DNA from: Pinibacter soli
Lineage (GTDB): Bacteria; Bacteroidota; Bacteroidia; Chitinophagales; Chitinophagaceae
Length of the DNA: 64,000 bases
NCBI RefSeq assembly: GCF_029961145.1
Contig: NZ_JASBRG010000007.1
Location: forward strand, 2,212,189 to 2,276,188
Direction of reading: 5' to 3'
The position numbers and the translations under genes are program-made. The notes under the pieces are model-generated. The model was not told where the DNA came from, ran no database searches, and saw nothing but the letters and a program-made list of their open reading frames with translations. Within the stretch, counting starts at the first letter, position 1; every line of letters begins with the position of its first letter. Of the stretch, positions 9,501 through 16,955 are shown piece by piece.

Positions 9501-9618
9501 ATTAATAAAGAATAATTAATAGCGTCATATATTGAGTAAGCGCTACATCTGAACTGTAGAAAAACAGTATGAATCACTAACAGGTGGCGACGCTCCCTAT
9601 TAATTATTCTTTATTAAT
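9501..9618. repeat. 22-bp perfect inverted repeat between the MutS-like gene and ssrA
   Basis: The arms are 9501-9522 (ATTAATAAAGAATAATTAAT plus AG) and 9597-9618, with a 74-bp spacer. The right arm ends just before the ssrA promoter box. It is the fourth long-arm intergenic repeat in the first 10 kb. Confidence 0.85.
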
Positions 9619-9633
9619 TATTAATTATTTGCG

Positions 9634-9641
9634 TAAATTTG
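9634..9641 (+). promoter_or_regulatory. Putative ssrA promoter -7 box (TAAATTTG)
   Basis: TAAATTTG fits TAnnTTTG and lies 48 bp before the mature tmRNA 5' end. This would leave a short leader to be removed by RNase P (inference). The -33 element is not clear in this AT-rich stretch. Confidence 0.5.
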
Positions 9642-9688
9642 CTGTTCGCGAAAAGTGTCCGCAAGGTAAATCCTCGCACATCTTTCCG

Positions 9689-10060
9689 GGGGCTGTATTG
9701 GTTTTGACAGCGTAGATCTTTGAGAGTGTAAGCATGCAGTGCGTTGTGTAATCTGCACTTTAATCTGGAATGCACAAACTTCAAATGGCAATACTCAGTA
9801 TGCCATGGCTGCCTAATCAGTGATTAGATAGTCATTAGGGCCGCCGCGCCGGTTGTTCTGTTACCATGTGCCGCCGCCGACTCAAAAACAAACACAGAAT
9901 GCTGTTGTAGAAGGCTGTGACTATAACTTAAGACCATTCAGCTAAGTAGTGTATTGGTTGGTTCTTTTCCTGTACGCCGCCGACAAATAATAATGAAATA
10001 AGCATGTAGAAAGCTTTTGGAGAATATGTTTGGACAGGGGTTCGACTCCCCTCAGCTCCA
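9689..10060 (+). ncRNA. ssrA: tmRNA (transfer-messenger RNA)
   Basis: This RNA rescues ribosomes stalled on broken mRNA and tags the peptide for proteolysis. The 5' end GGGGCTG (9689-9695) pairs over 7 bp with CAGCTCC (10053-10059), leaving discriminator A at 10060. A T-arm AGGGG-TTCGACT-CCCCT precedes it. CCA is not encoded. The tag reading frame ends YAMAA then TAA (9814-9816). The most likely resume codon is GCA at 9772, giving AQTSNGNTQYAMAA. Pseudoknot stems with GCCGCCG-type segments follow. The length of about 372 nt is normal. The 3' end is the integration site of the island that starts at 10061. Confidence 0.95.
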
Positions 10061-10061
10061 C
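10038..10061 (+). other. attL: left attachment site at the ssrA 3' end
   Basis: The 24 bp beginning GGGTTC and ending CAGCTCCAC recur at 53919-53942 with 21/24 identity, the last 14 bp being exact. This copy lies inside a functional tmRNA T-arm and acceptor stem, and an integrase gene starts 258 bp downstream. tmRNA 3' ends are well known integration targets. Confidence 0.8.
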
Positions 10062-10096
10062 TTTTTAGCGTTAAATCAGATAAATCAAAGTATTGT

Positions 10097-10128
10097 AAAA
10101 CCCATAAGTCATTGATCTTATGGGTTTT
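10097..10128 (+). terminator. Intrinsic terminator downstream of ssrA (island-borne copy)
   Basis: The arms AAAACCCATAAG (10097-10108) and CTTATGGGTTTT (10117-10128) are perfect over 12 bp with an 8-nt loop, followed by a T-rich run. It lies 36 bp past the tmRNA on the island side of attL, so the island supplies the terminator now used by ssrA. Confidence 0.85.
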
Positions 10129-10318
10129 CTATTTTTAGCTTGTTCCAGTTTTACTGCTCTTAATTGAAAAATCCATTGAGCTTTTCATTGAACTCTGACT
10201 TTTCTTTACTTGCGTTCAATGAAACTTACACAACTCACTTGTTTTTAACAACTTATAAGATTATATGTATGATTTTTATTATACATGAAACTTAAATTTA
10301 TAATCTAAAAATGTTGTT

Positions 10319-11542
10319 ATGGAAAAGAGTTTTGGATTGCTATTCTTCTTAAGAAAATCTCGTAGTCATCAAACGGGAAGTGAAAGCCTCATTTATGTAA
10401 AGATTACAGTAGACGGTGAATCATGCGAACTGAGTACAAAAAGAAAATGTTCATCAGACAAATGGATTGCTCAAGCTGGCCGAATGGAGGGACGCACGGA
10501 GGCTGCAAAAGAAATCAACAGTTACCTCGACAGTTTCCAGCAGAAAATATACAGGATAAAAAAACAAATGATGGATCGGGATGATGAAATCACCGCGGAG
10601 ATCATCAAACAAAAACTGTTAGGTATTGATGTCAATAAAAACAAACACATGCTTATTGAAATATTTAAGGATCATAATAAGCAAGTACTTGAACTTATCG
10701 GTAAGCAGTATTCAAAAGCCACATTTATTCGATATGAAACAACCTTACGTCATACACAAGCTTTCCTGGAATATAAGTATCAAAAAGAGGATCTAGACAT
10801 AACCAAGCTAGACTATCAAATGGTTTGTGATTTTGAGCATTGGTTCAAAGTTGTTCGCAATTGCGATCACAACACTACCATCAAATATATCAGCAACTTC
10901 AGAAAGATCATCAACCGTTGCATAAAGTATGGCTGGTTAAAACAAGACCCCTTCTTTGGCTTTTCCATGCGTAAAATGGAAGTGCAACGTGTACCACTAA
11001 CCGAAAAAGAACTTAATGCGATTATTCAACTTGACTTTTCAATTCCACGTTTGCAGTTGGTCAAGGATATCTTTGTTTTCTGTTGCTTTACAGGACTGGC
11101 CTATATAGATGTTAAAGAACTGAAACGGTCATCTATTGTGATGGGAAACGACGACAAATTATGGATCATGAGCAACAGGCATAAAACAAAAACAGCGACT
11201 AGAATTCCAATTTTGCCAGTAGCAAAAAATATTCTTGAAAAATATGCGTACAATAATGAATGTATGAAAAAAGATGCGGCATTGCCAACCTTTAGCAATC
11301 AAAAAATGAATAACTATCTCAAGGAAATTGCAGATGCTTGTGGCATTAAGAAAACACTTACGTTTCATATTGCACGCCACACATTTGCAACTACTGTCAC
11401 GCTTAGCAATGGGGTGCCTATTGAAACGGTTTCAAAAATGCTTGGCCATAAGGATTTAAAAACGACGCAGATCTATGCTAAAATATTAGATCATAAAATT
11501 GGAAATGATATGGCGCATTTGTTTGAAAAGTATGGTAAGTAA
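10319..11542 (+). CDS. Tyrosine-type site-specific integrase
   Basis: A 407-residue recombinase inferred to insert and excise the island at ssrA. The N-terminal arm-binding domain (about 5-95) matches the Bacteroidota phage-integrase pattern (FLRKSRSHQTGSESLIYVKI). A core-binding SAM-like domain lies at about 105-215. The catalytic domain follows, with H350-x-x-R353 (HIARHTFAT), H377 (LGHKDLKTTQIY) and the nucleophile Y386. At the usual first catalytic Arg position the motif reads FTGLAYIDVKEL, a substitution common in Bacteroidota integrases. Its adjacency to the tmRNA 3' end, transcribed away from it, is the classic integrase/att arrangement. Confidence 0.95.
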   Translation: MEKSFGLLFFLRKSRSHQTGSESLIYVKITVDGESCELSTKRKCSSDKWIAQAGRMEGRTEAAKEINSYLDSFQQKIYRIKKQMMDRDDEITAEIIKQKLLGIDVNKNKHMLIEIFKDHNKQVLELIGKQYSKATFIRYETTLRHTQAFLEYKYQKEDLDITKLDYQMVCDFEHWFKVVRNCDHNTTIKYISNFRKIINRCIKYGWLKQDPFFGFSMRKMEVQRVPLTEKELNAIIQLDFSIPRLQLVKDIFVFCCFTGLAYIDVKELKRSSIVMGNDDKLWIMSNRHKTKTATRIPILPVAKNILEKYAYNNECMKKDAALPTFSNQKMNNYLKEIADACGIKKTLTFHIARHTFATTVTLSNGVPIETVSKMLGHKDLKTTQIYAKILDHKIGNDMAHLFEKYGK

Positions 11543-11948
11543 CGCCTGAACTTGACATTGCTAGAATTTTGGAGGATATGTCAAATTCGTCCAGTTTTAT
11601 CGAATGTTCACGTAACGTGGACATTGATATTTTGTGGACATTTTATTGGGGTTGTTTATAAATTACTCTTGTTTACGTTCCGTAAACGGGGCTGATTTTA
11701 TAAACAGAGAACTTCTAAACCAGTAAAGAAAAAACTGAGATAGGGTCTTTTCTTCAAACCAAGAATTTGCTTTAAAACTTGATGCTACAAAAGTTGAAAG
11801 GTATTGTATCTACAATTATTTTGAATTGATGGGTGCTAAAATAAGCATTTGCATACCTTTTGGTAAAATCACAAAAAATTGAACATCCATAAACAGATGA
11901 TTATCTTAGCAGAACTGCAAAACTGAATTCAAAAGAATTTGTTCAACT
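11543..11948. promoter_or_regulatory. 405-bp gap after the integrase with two related 17-bp hairpins
   Basis: GTTCACGTAACGTGGAC (11606-11622) and GTTTACGTTCCGTAAAC (11671-11687) are both 7-3-7 stems of the same form, GTTyACG-N3-CGTrrAC, spaced 65 bp start to start. The first has one G-T pair. They could bind a regulator or recombination accessory protein (inference). No gene is visible in the gap. Confidence 0.5.
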
Positions 11949-13394
11949 ATGGATCATAGAAATACTGTTGAATGGTTATTAAAACAACCTGGAGAATGTG
12001 AATGGCTTGAGTTTAAACTAAATTTTCATTCACCTGAAGAAATAGGTGAACGGATATCGGCGTTGGCAAATGGAGCTTGCATCTCAAAACAACCGAATGG
12101 ATATCTTGTTTTTGGTATTGAAAATGAAACACACGCTATAATTGGAACATCATTTAATCCGGCGACTCATAAGAAAGGTAACGAGCCTCTCGAAAACTGG
12201 CTAGTGCAACGTTTGTCGCCTAAAATTGAATTTCAGTTTTATAATGTCGAAATAGAAGACAAGCGTTTTGTTCTTTTCGAAATTCCACAAGCGTGTGGCC
12301 AACCAGTTACATTTCTTCACATCTCCTATATTAGGATTGGTAGTGTTACCCGAAAGCTAAGTGACTTTCCCGAAAAAGAAAGAAAGATCTGGATGAGCAG
12401 CCCAGACCTTTTGTTTGCAAAAGAAATCGCATTAAGATCAGTTTCTGCCGCTCAAGTGATTGAATATTTGGACACACAAGCTTATTTTGATCTTCTTGTT
12501 AAAACCCGCTATCCTACAACGCAAGAAGCTGTTATAGAAAGATTGTTATCCGAGAATATTATTGTCCAAAATAGAGGAGCTTATGACATCACTAACCTAG
12601 GTGGACTTCTATTTGCAAAAGACGTTAAAAAGTTTCCGACTCTTGTGCGTAAAGCTGCTCGTGTAGTGGTTTATGAAGGCCAAGACAAATTAAAAACAAA
12701 AAGAGATATCGTCGGAACTCGGGGATATGCGGTGGGATTCCAACTTCTTATCCAATTTATAACTAGCCAGCTACCTGCCAATGAAGAAATTTCTAAAATA
12801 ATACGGGAGACGACGACAATGTATCCTGAAGACGCGATTCGCGAGCTTGTTGCAAATTCACTTATCCATCAAGATTTTTCAGAAAGAGGTACTGGACCCC
12901 TTGTAGAAATATTTAGTGATAGAATCGAAATAACGAATCCCGGATTACCCTTAATATTACCTCTAAGATTTATTGATGAATTTCAATCCAGGAATGAGGA
13001 AATAGCCGCCCTAATGAGACGGATTGGAATTTGTGAGGAAAAAGGAAGTGGTATTGACAGAGTAATAAGTCAATGCGAAGTTTTCCAATTACCCGCTCCT
13101 GATTTTCAAGAAAACACAAGACACACTAAAGTAATTTTATATGCTTATAAAAAATTGAACGATATGGATAAGCCTGACAGAATTAGAGCTTGCTATCAAC
13201 ATTGTTGTTTGAGATATATTTCTAATAATATTATGACCAATCAAAGTCTTAGAGAACGTTTTCAAATTGAGGATCAAAATGCCGCCACGGCTTCTCGAAT
13301 TATATCTGATACTGTTGACGCGGGACTAATTAAATTAGAAGACCCTAATAATAAATCAAGGCGATATCCAAAGTATATACCCATTTGGGCTTAG
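11949..13394 (+). CDS. AlbA_2/Schlafen-type ATP-binding protein, putative regulator
   Basis: A 481-residue protein. The N-terminal AlbA_2 (Schlafen-like divergent AAA) domain covers about 10-130 (ECEWLEFKLNF, NGYLVFGIENETHAIIGTSF). A middle region carries LGGLLFAKDVKKFPTLVRKA. A GHKL-like ATPase fragment at about 290-370 contains IRELVANSLIHQDFSERG and EEKGSGIDRVI. The C-terminus is winged-helix-like and ends YPKYIPIWA. This architecture is widespread in mobile elements and usually annotated as a transcriptional regulator or ATP-binding protein. Some AlbA/Schlafen-type proteins are linked to phage defence, but nothing here decides that. It stands alone between the integrase and TraJ. Confidence 0.85.
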   Translation: MDHRNTVEWLLKQPGECEWLEFKLNFHSPEEIGERISALANGACISKQPNGYLVFGIENETHAIIGTSFNPATHKKGNEPLENWLVQRLSPKIEFQFYNVEIEDKRFVLFEIPQACGQPVTFLHISYIRIGSVTRKLSDFPEKERKIWMSSPDLLFAKEIALRSVSAAQVIEYLDTQAYFDLLVKTRYPTTQEAVIERLLSENIIVQNRGAYDITNLGGLLFAKDVKKFPTLVRKAARVVVYEGQDKLKTKRDIVGTRGYAVGFQLLIQFITSQLPANEEISKIIRETTTMYPEDAIRELVANSLIHQDFSERGTGPLVEIFSDRIEITNPGLPLILPLRFIDEFQSRNEEIAALMRRIGICEEKGSGIDRVISQCEVFQLPAPDFQENTRHTKVILYAYKKLNDMDKPDRIRACYQHCCLRYISNNIMTNQSLRERFQIEDQNAATASRIISDTVDAGLIKLEDPNNKSRRYPKYIPIWA

Positions 13395-13396
13395 TT

Positions 13397-13485
13397 CATT
13401 TGATGGCCATTTGATAAAATAGACAAATCAGAGTACTAACTAATTGAATTTCAATAATTTCCCATTTGATGGCCATTTGACAAAA
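13397..13485. repeat. Two direct copies of a 23-bp sequence after the AlbA-type gene
   Basis: CATTTGATGGCCATTTGATAAAA (13397-13419) and a 22/23 copy at 13463-13485 lie 66 bp apart. Each holds two CATTTGA half-sites flanking TGGC, and each is followed by GACAAAT. Tandem regulator sites or a small duplication are both possible. Confidence 0.65.
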
Positions 13486-13693
13486 AACCGGACAAATGTG
13501 GATAAAATAATTTTGTAATAATAAAAGTACAGTATTTGTAATCAGCATTTAAAAGGCGGAATTGTAAGGTTTCCTTATTTCGTGCCATTTATAATTAGAG
13601 TCTTCTAAATATGATTTGTTTGCAGTAATTCTAGGGAAACGGATTAGCAGAAACAGATCTATAACAATATTTCTTTTTAAATAACAAGCCGCA

Positions 13694-13751
13694 GTTGTAC
13701 ATATTAGTGTCTCAAGCTATAGGTACAACGGGGTCCAACATTTTGTTGGAC
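13694..13751. promoter_or_regulatory. Paired hairpins in the leader region of traJ
   Basis: GTTGTAC (13694-13700) pairs with GTACAAC (13723-13729). Immediately after, GTCCAACA-TTT-TGTTGGAC (13733-13751) forms a perfect 8-bp stem without a T-run. The gap 13395-13836 otherwise holds only the direct repeat at 13397-13485. A regulatory or transfer-origin role is a guess. Confidence 0.45.
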
Positions 13752-13836
13752 TTGACACCGTCAACATTAAACGATTCTTTTAAGAGCGACAAGATATGTT
13801 AACTCATATCATTTTTTCAAACTTAAAATATCATTT

Positions 13837-15018
13837 ATGTTGAAGTATTTCAGAGTGGTTGCGGGCATCGCAGTCCTGTGTGTAACGCCACATCTACTGA
13901 TAGCGCAGGACCTCGGAGACAACATTCATGGCTTGCAGAGTGTGTTAGAAAACGTCTATAATGAGGTGATGCCGCTTTGCAGCAAACTAATTGTAGTAAG
14001 TCAGCTGATTGCAGGTTTCGGGGCGTTGTGGTACATAGGGTCGCGCATATGGAAGCATATCGCAAATGCAGAACCGATTGATTTTTTTCCGCTGCTGCGT
14101 CCCTTTGCAATTGGCCTTGCAATAATGTTGTTTCCGCACGTTATTGACCTCATAAATGGAATTATGACGCCAACAGTTACCGCTACCTACGAAATGACCA
14201 AAGATTCTAAAAAAGCCATTACTTCACTTCTTAAAGAAAAGCAGCAGGTCACGAATGAGTCTCAACTTGGTCAGCTTTTTCTTGCTGGAAATGGCATTCC
14301 TGATCCTGATAAGTGGCACAAATACATGCATGATGACAATAGCTCAGAGACTGGTATCGGAGAAGATATGAAATACGCCTGGCAAATTGCTCAATTCGGA
14401 GTGCAGGGCATGGTCAAACAATGGTTGAGTGAAATTTTACAATTTATATTTCAGGCCGCATCGCTTGTCATTGATACGCTCCGGACCTTTCAACTTATTG
14501 TCCTCGCTATATTGGGACCGCTGGCATTTGGATTTTCCGTATTTGATGGATTTCAGCACACACTGAAAGCGTGGCTAGCGAGATATCTCAACGTTTTTCT
14601 TTGGTTGCCTGTTGCCAACATTTTCGGCAGCATCATTGGAAAGATCCAAGAAAACATGATAAAATTGGATATTGTTCAAATTCAAAGTACAGGAGACACC
14701 TACTTTGGCGCAACAGACATAGCCTATCTTATTTTTCTTTTGATTGGAATTATTGGTTATTTCAGTGTTCCTTCCATAACCAATCATATTATTCATGCGG
14801 GTGGCGATAATGGCTTAACAAAAAAAGTTACTACTATGGTTTCAACCGCAGTTAGCAACGGTGTGAGTGCTGTTTATGGCGGAACGCAAGCGCTCGCTCA
14901 AGGACTTTCTGGAAGTTCAAGCGGAGTAAGCAATAGTAACCAATCATCAAATAGTATGGGTGGTGGATCAAATTCTCAAGGCTCAAATTACATGAGAGAC
15001 AAGATTTCCGGTAATTAG
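13837..15018 (+). CDS. traJ: TraJ-like conjugative transfer membrane protein (orphan)
   Basis: A 393-residue protein with a signal-like N-terminal helix ending near AQDLGD. Several membrane helices follow: about 45-65 (LIVVSQLIAGFGALWYI), 85-108, 200-225, 225-245 and 295-320. Motifs such as IWKHIANAEPIDFFPLLRPF and INGIMTPTVTATYEM match the Bacteroidota conjugative-transposon TraJ family, a VirB6-like channel component of the mating apparatus. The C-terminal tail is rich in Ser, Asn and Gly. In intact elements it sits between traI and traK. Here none of the other tra genes is present, so it is probably a relic or has a new role (inference). Confidence 0.85.
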   Translation: MLKYFRVVAGIAVLCVTPHLLIAQDLGDNIHGLQSVLENVYNEVMPLCSKLIVVSQLIAGFGALWYIGSRIWKHIANAEPIDFFPLLRPFAIGLAIMLFPHVIDLINGIMTPTVTATYEMTKDSKKAITSLLKEKQQVTNESQLGQLFLAGNGIPDPDKWHKYMHDDNSSETGIGEDMKYAWQIAQFGVQGMVKQWLSEILQFIFQAASLVIDTLRTFQLIVLAILGPLAFGFSVFDGFQHTLKAWLARYLNVFLWLPVANIFGSIIGKIQENMIKLDIVQIQSTGDTYFGATDIAYLIFLLIGIIGYFSVPSITNHIIHAGGDNGLTKKVTTMVSTAVSNGVSAVYGGTQALAQGLSGSSSGVSNSNQSSNSMGGGSNSQGSNYMRDKISGN

Positions 15019-15044
15019 TTACTTTATCAGCAACTGTCAAAATT

Positions 15045-15069
15045 AAAGCCACCTTACGTAGGTGGCTTT
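15045..15069. terminator. Terminator hairpin between traJ and the XRE gene
   Basis: AAAGCCACC and GGTGGCTTT form 9-bp arms around a 7-nt loop in the convergent gap, so it can act in both directions. The T-run on the plus strand is short. Confidence 0.75.
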
Positions 15070-15095
15070 GTTCATAGCGAGTGATTATAATCAAA

Positions 15096-15521
15096 CTATT
15101 TGATTTTTTTCAAAACTTCCTGGAGCATTTCCACCTTGTCCTTTTCGGATTGCAACAGTCTTTCATACAATTTTTTATTCTCCTCCAACGACTTCAGTAA
15201 TTCATCTAAGGGATTGAAGGTAGGGCAATAACTGTATAGCGCATTCCCTGTTGCGTGATCATTGTTATTTACCGTATTGGCAATAATGTGTACAGCCTGC
15301 TCTTCATCGAAATTTTCAATCGCTGCAACGGGTATTTTCAATGCTTTAGCAACCTCCTCAAGTATTTTTGGGTCGACCACTTCTTTTTGCTCTAGTGCAG
15401 AAACTTTGCGCTGATCCCAATCATCGCCCAGCTCGTAAGCTAAACCTTCTTGTTTCAAACCGAATACTTCTCTAAATCGTTTGATGTTCCGGCCATGATG
15501 AATTGTTTTTTCCATACCCAT
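15096..15521 (-). CDS. XRE-family helix-turn-helix regulator
   Basis: A 141-residue protein. The HTH_3 domain covers about 10-65 (IKRFREVFGLKQEGLAYEL and VSALEQKEVVDPKILEEVA, with an atypical DDWDQRKVS recognition region). A linker and a C-terminal helix (ELLKSLEENKKLYERLLQS) that may dimerise follow. It is divergently transcribed from the SWIM-domain gene. The intergenic region carries a -7 box and a GCCGTA palindrome, which points to autoregulation and possibly control of the neighbour (inference). Small XRE regulators of this size are frequent on Bacteroidota conjugative elements. Confidence 0.9.
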   Translation of the reverse strand: MGMEKTIHHGRNIKRFREVFGLKQEGLAYELGDDWDQRKVSALEQKEVVDPKILEEVAKALKIPVAAIENFDEEQAVHIIANTVNNNDHATGNALYSYCPTFNPLDELLKSLEENKKLYERLLQSEKDKVEMLQEVLKKIK

Positions 15522-15534
15522 AGGTTTATATTAG

Positions 15535-15579
15535 CAAATATAATAAACACTGCCCGTTTTTTACGCCGTAAAATACGGC
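15535..15579 (-). promoter_or_regulatory. XRE promoter with candidate operator palindrome
   Basis: On the minus strand TATATTTG (complement of 15535-15542) fits the -7 consensus and lies about 14 nt before the XRE start codon, so the leader would be very short. Upstream, GCCGTA-AAA-TACGGC (15565-15579) is a perfect 6-bp palindrome near the -33 position. A wider pair CCCGT/ACGGG (15553-15557, 15595-15599) frames it. Confidence 0.55.
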
Positions 15580-15659
15580 CATTTTTACTAAGATACGGGT
15601 AACAGTGAATATTATACGCCGATACAGTTTTGAGCTTTATGATTCAAAACTGAAAGCGT

Positions 15660-16934
15660 ATGAAAAGAGGTAGTAAAAACAACTTAAGCACCTATTGTGT
15701 TGCTTTGCAAAAAGGTGGCAGGCTATCAACAGACGAACTCCAAAAACGCACAGGCTATCTAACATTTCGCAGTGGCTGGAGTAACTCCAGTCTTAAATTT
15801 CTATCCTTCGAAAAAAATATTCTGACGCTGCGTACGACAAGCGATGACGAGACCTATGTTGTACAGCTACGACGAAAACAGAACCAATTATTTCTGACCT
15901 GCAGTTGCAATAAAACGGGTCAGCAAATCTGCAAACATGCCTACTGTGCATTAGATACGATTCTCTGGAAAAATGGACAAGATTATTTTAAAAAGTTGCA
16001 TCCGTCGGGAATGATGGAACTTGCTTTTCGTTATCCGATGCTGTTTGATAAACAAGAAACGGAAAGTGGCATTACTGTGACGATCAGACCGGAACTCAAG
16101 TCCGTCTTCTACTTGTCTCCAAAGATCAAAACTCCAGACATAAACGCCATTATTAACCTGCCGGATACAGGTTTACCATCATGTCAAGAACTGCCGGAAC
16201 TTGACAGCAAATTCTGTCGCTTACCTGACGGCAAAGCCATTGCCTATATGCTCGTCATCCCTTATCGTTACGAACACCTGCCCTCAATCATCCCTGTTAC
16301 TGGCACCCCAACGGTAAAAGACAATGCGCTCAAATCTTTTGACAGTTTTCAAAGCAGCTTGAAAACAATCAGCAGGCAATTTCAATCTCCAAAACAAGGC
16401 CAGTTCCATGAAGAATGTTTTGAGCTTTACCGGCAAATTGAACGCCTACCGGGTGCTTTACTTGAAGGAAAATTGTACGCTAAAAAATTTGAATCCTTGT
16501 CTCCCATTCTGAAGCTGTGGAGAAGCATATATCCTTATTTGCTTGGTCAGCCTTTTTTCTATAGTTATATATTACTCGGGCCGAAAGCGCTTCGAACAAA
16601 ACCGAGGCGAAATTATTTGCAGCAAATATTTCTCTCTGCTGCCATACCGGTCATTTCATTTTTGCTCTCCGATAAAGGCGATCATTTCCGGTTTTCCTTA
16701 CAAGTGCATATAGATGGAAAGCAAGCGCAAAACATTGAAACCGGCATTCCCTTATTTATCAAGATGGACGATTTTGTGTTCCCACTTGGTTCACTAAGAG
16801 ATGCCTGCCTGGTAGAATGGATTGATCGTTCCGGCGGCTGGATCACCATTTTTAAAGAGCATTTTTCTCTGTTTGAAAAGGAAGTGCTTACTCCTTTACA
16901 AACCTGCTACACGGTAAGTTTTGTTAAACAATAA
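15660..16934 (+). CDS. SWIM zinc-finger domain protein
   Basis: A 424-residue soluble protein. A SWIM zinc finger (CxCx(n)CxH) at about 75-105 reads FLTCSCNKTGQQICKHAYCAL. This module binds DNA or proteins in SWI2/SNF2 ATPases and MULE transposases. No helicase or transposase domain follows, and the rest (about 110-424) is unrecognised and apparently globular. The next gene (MNT/HEPN-type) starts 21 bp downstream, so the two are probably co-transcribed. The role is unknown; a DNA-linked partner for the HEPN protein is a guess. Confidence 0.8.
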   Translation: MKRGSKNNLSTYCVALQKGGRLSTDELQKRTGYLTFRSGWSNSSLKFLSFEKNILTLRTTSDDETYVVQLRRKQNQLFLTCSCNKTGQQICKHAYCALDTILWKNGQDYFKKLHPSGMMELAFRYPMLFDKQETESGITVTIRPELKSVFYLSPKIKTPDINAIINLPDTGLPSCQELPELDSKFCRLPDGKAIAYMLVIPYRYEHLPSIIPVTGTPTVKDNALKSFDSFQSSLKTISRQFQSPKQGQFHEECFELYRQIERLPGALLEGKLYAKKFESLSPILKLWRSIYPYLLGQPFFYSYILLGPKALRTKPRRNYLQQIFLSAAIPVISFLLSDKGDHFRFSLQVHIDGKQAQNIETGIPLFIKMDDFVFPLGSLRDACLVEWIDRSGGWITIFKEHFSLFEKEVLTPLQTCYTVSFVKQ

Positions 16935-16955
16935 TTACCTTTTCAATCAACCAAC

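Noticed and set aside
15660-16934. SWIM protein considered as a MULE-type transposase or SNF2 helicase
   Set aside because: No DDE core or helicase motifs follow the zinc finger.
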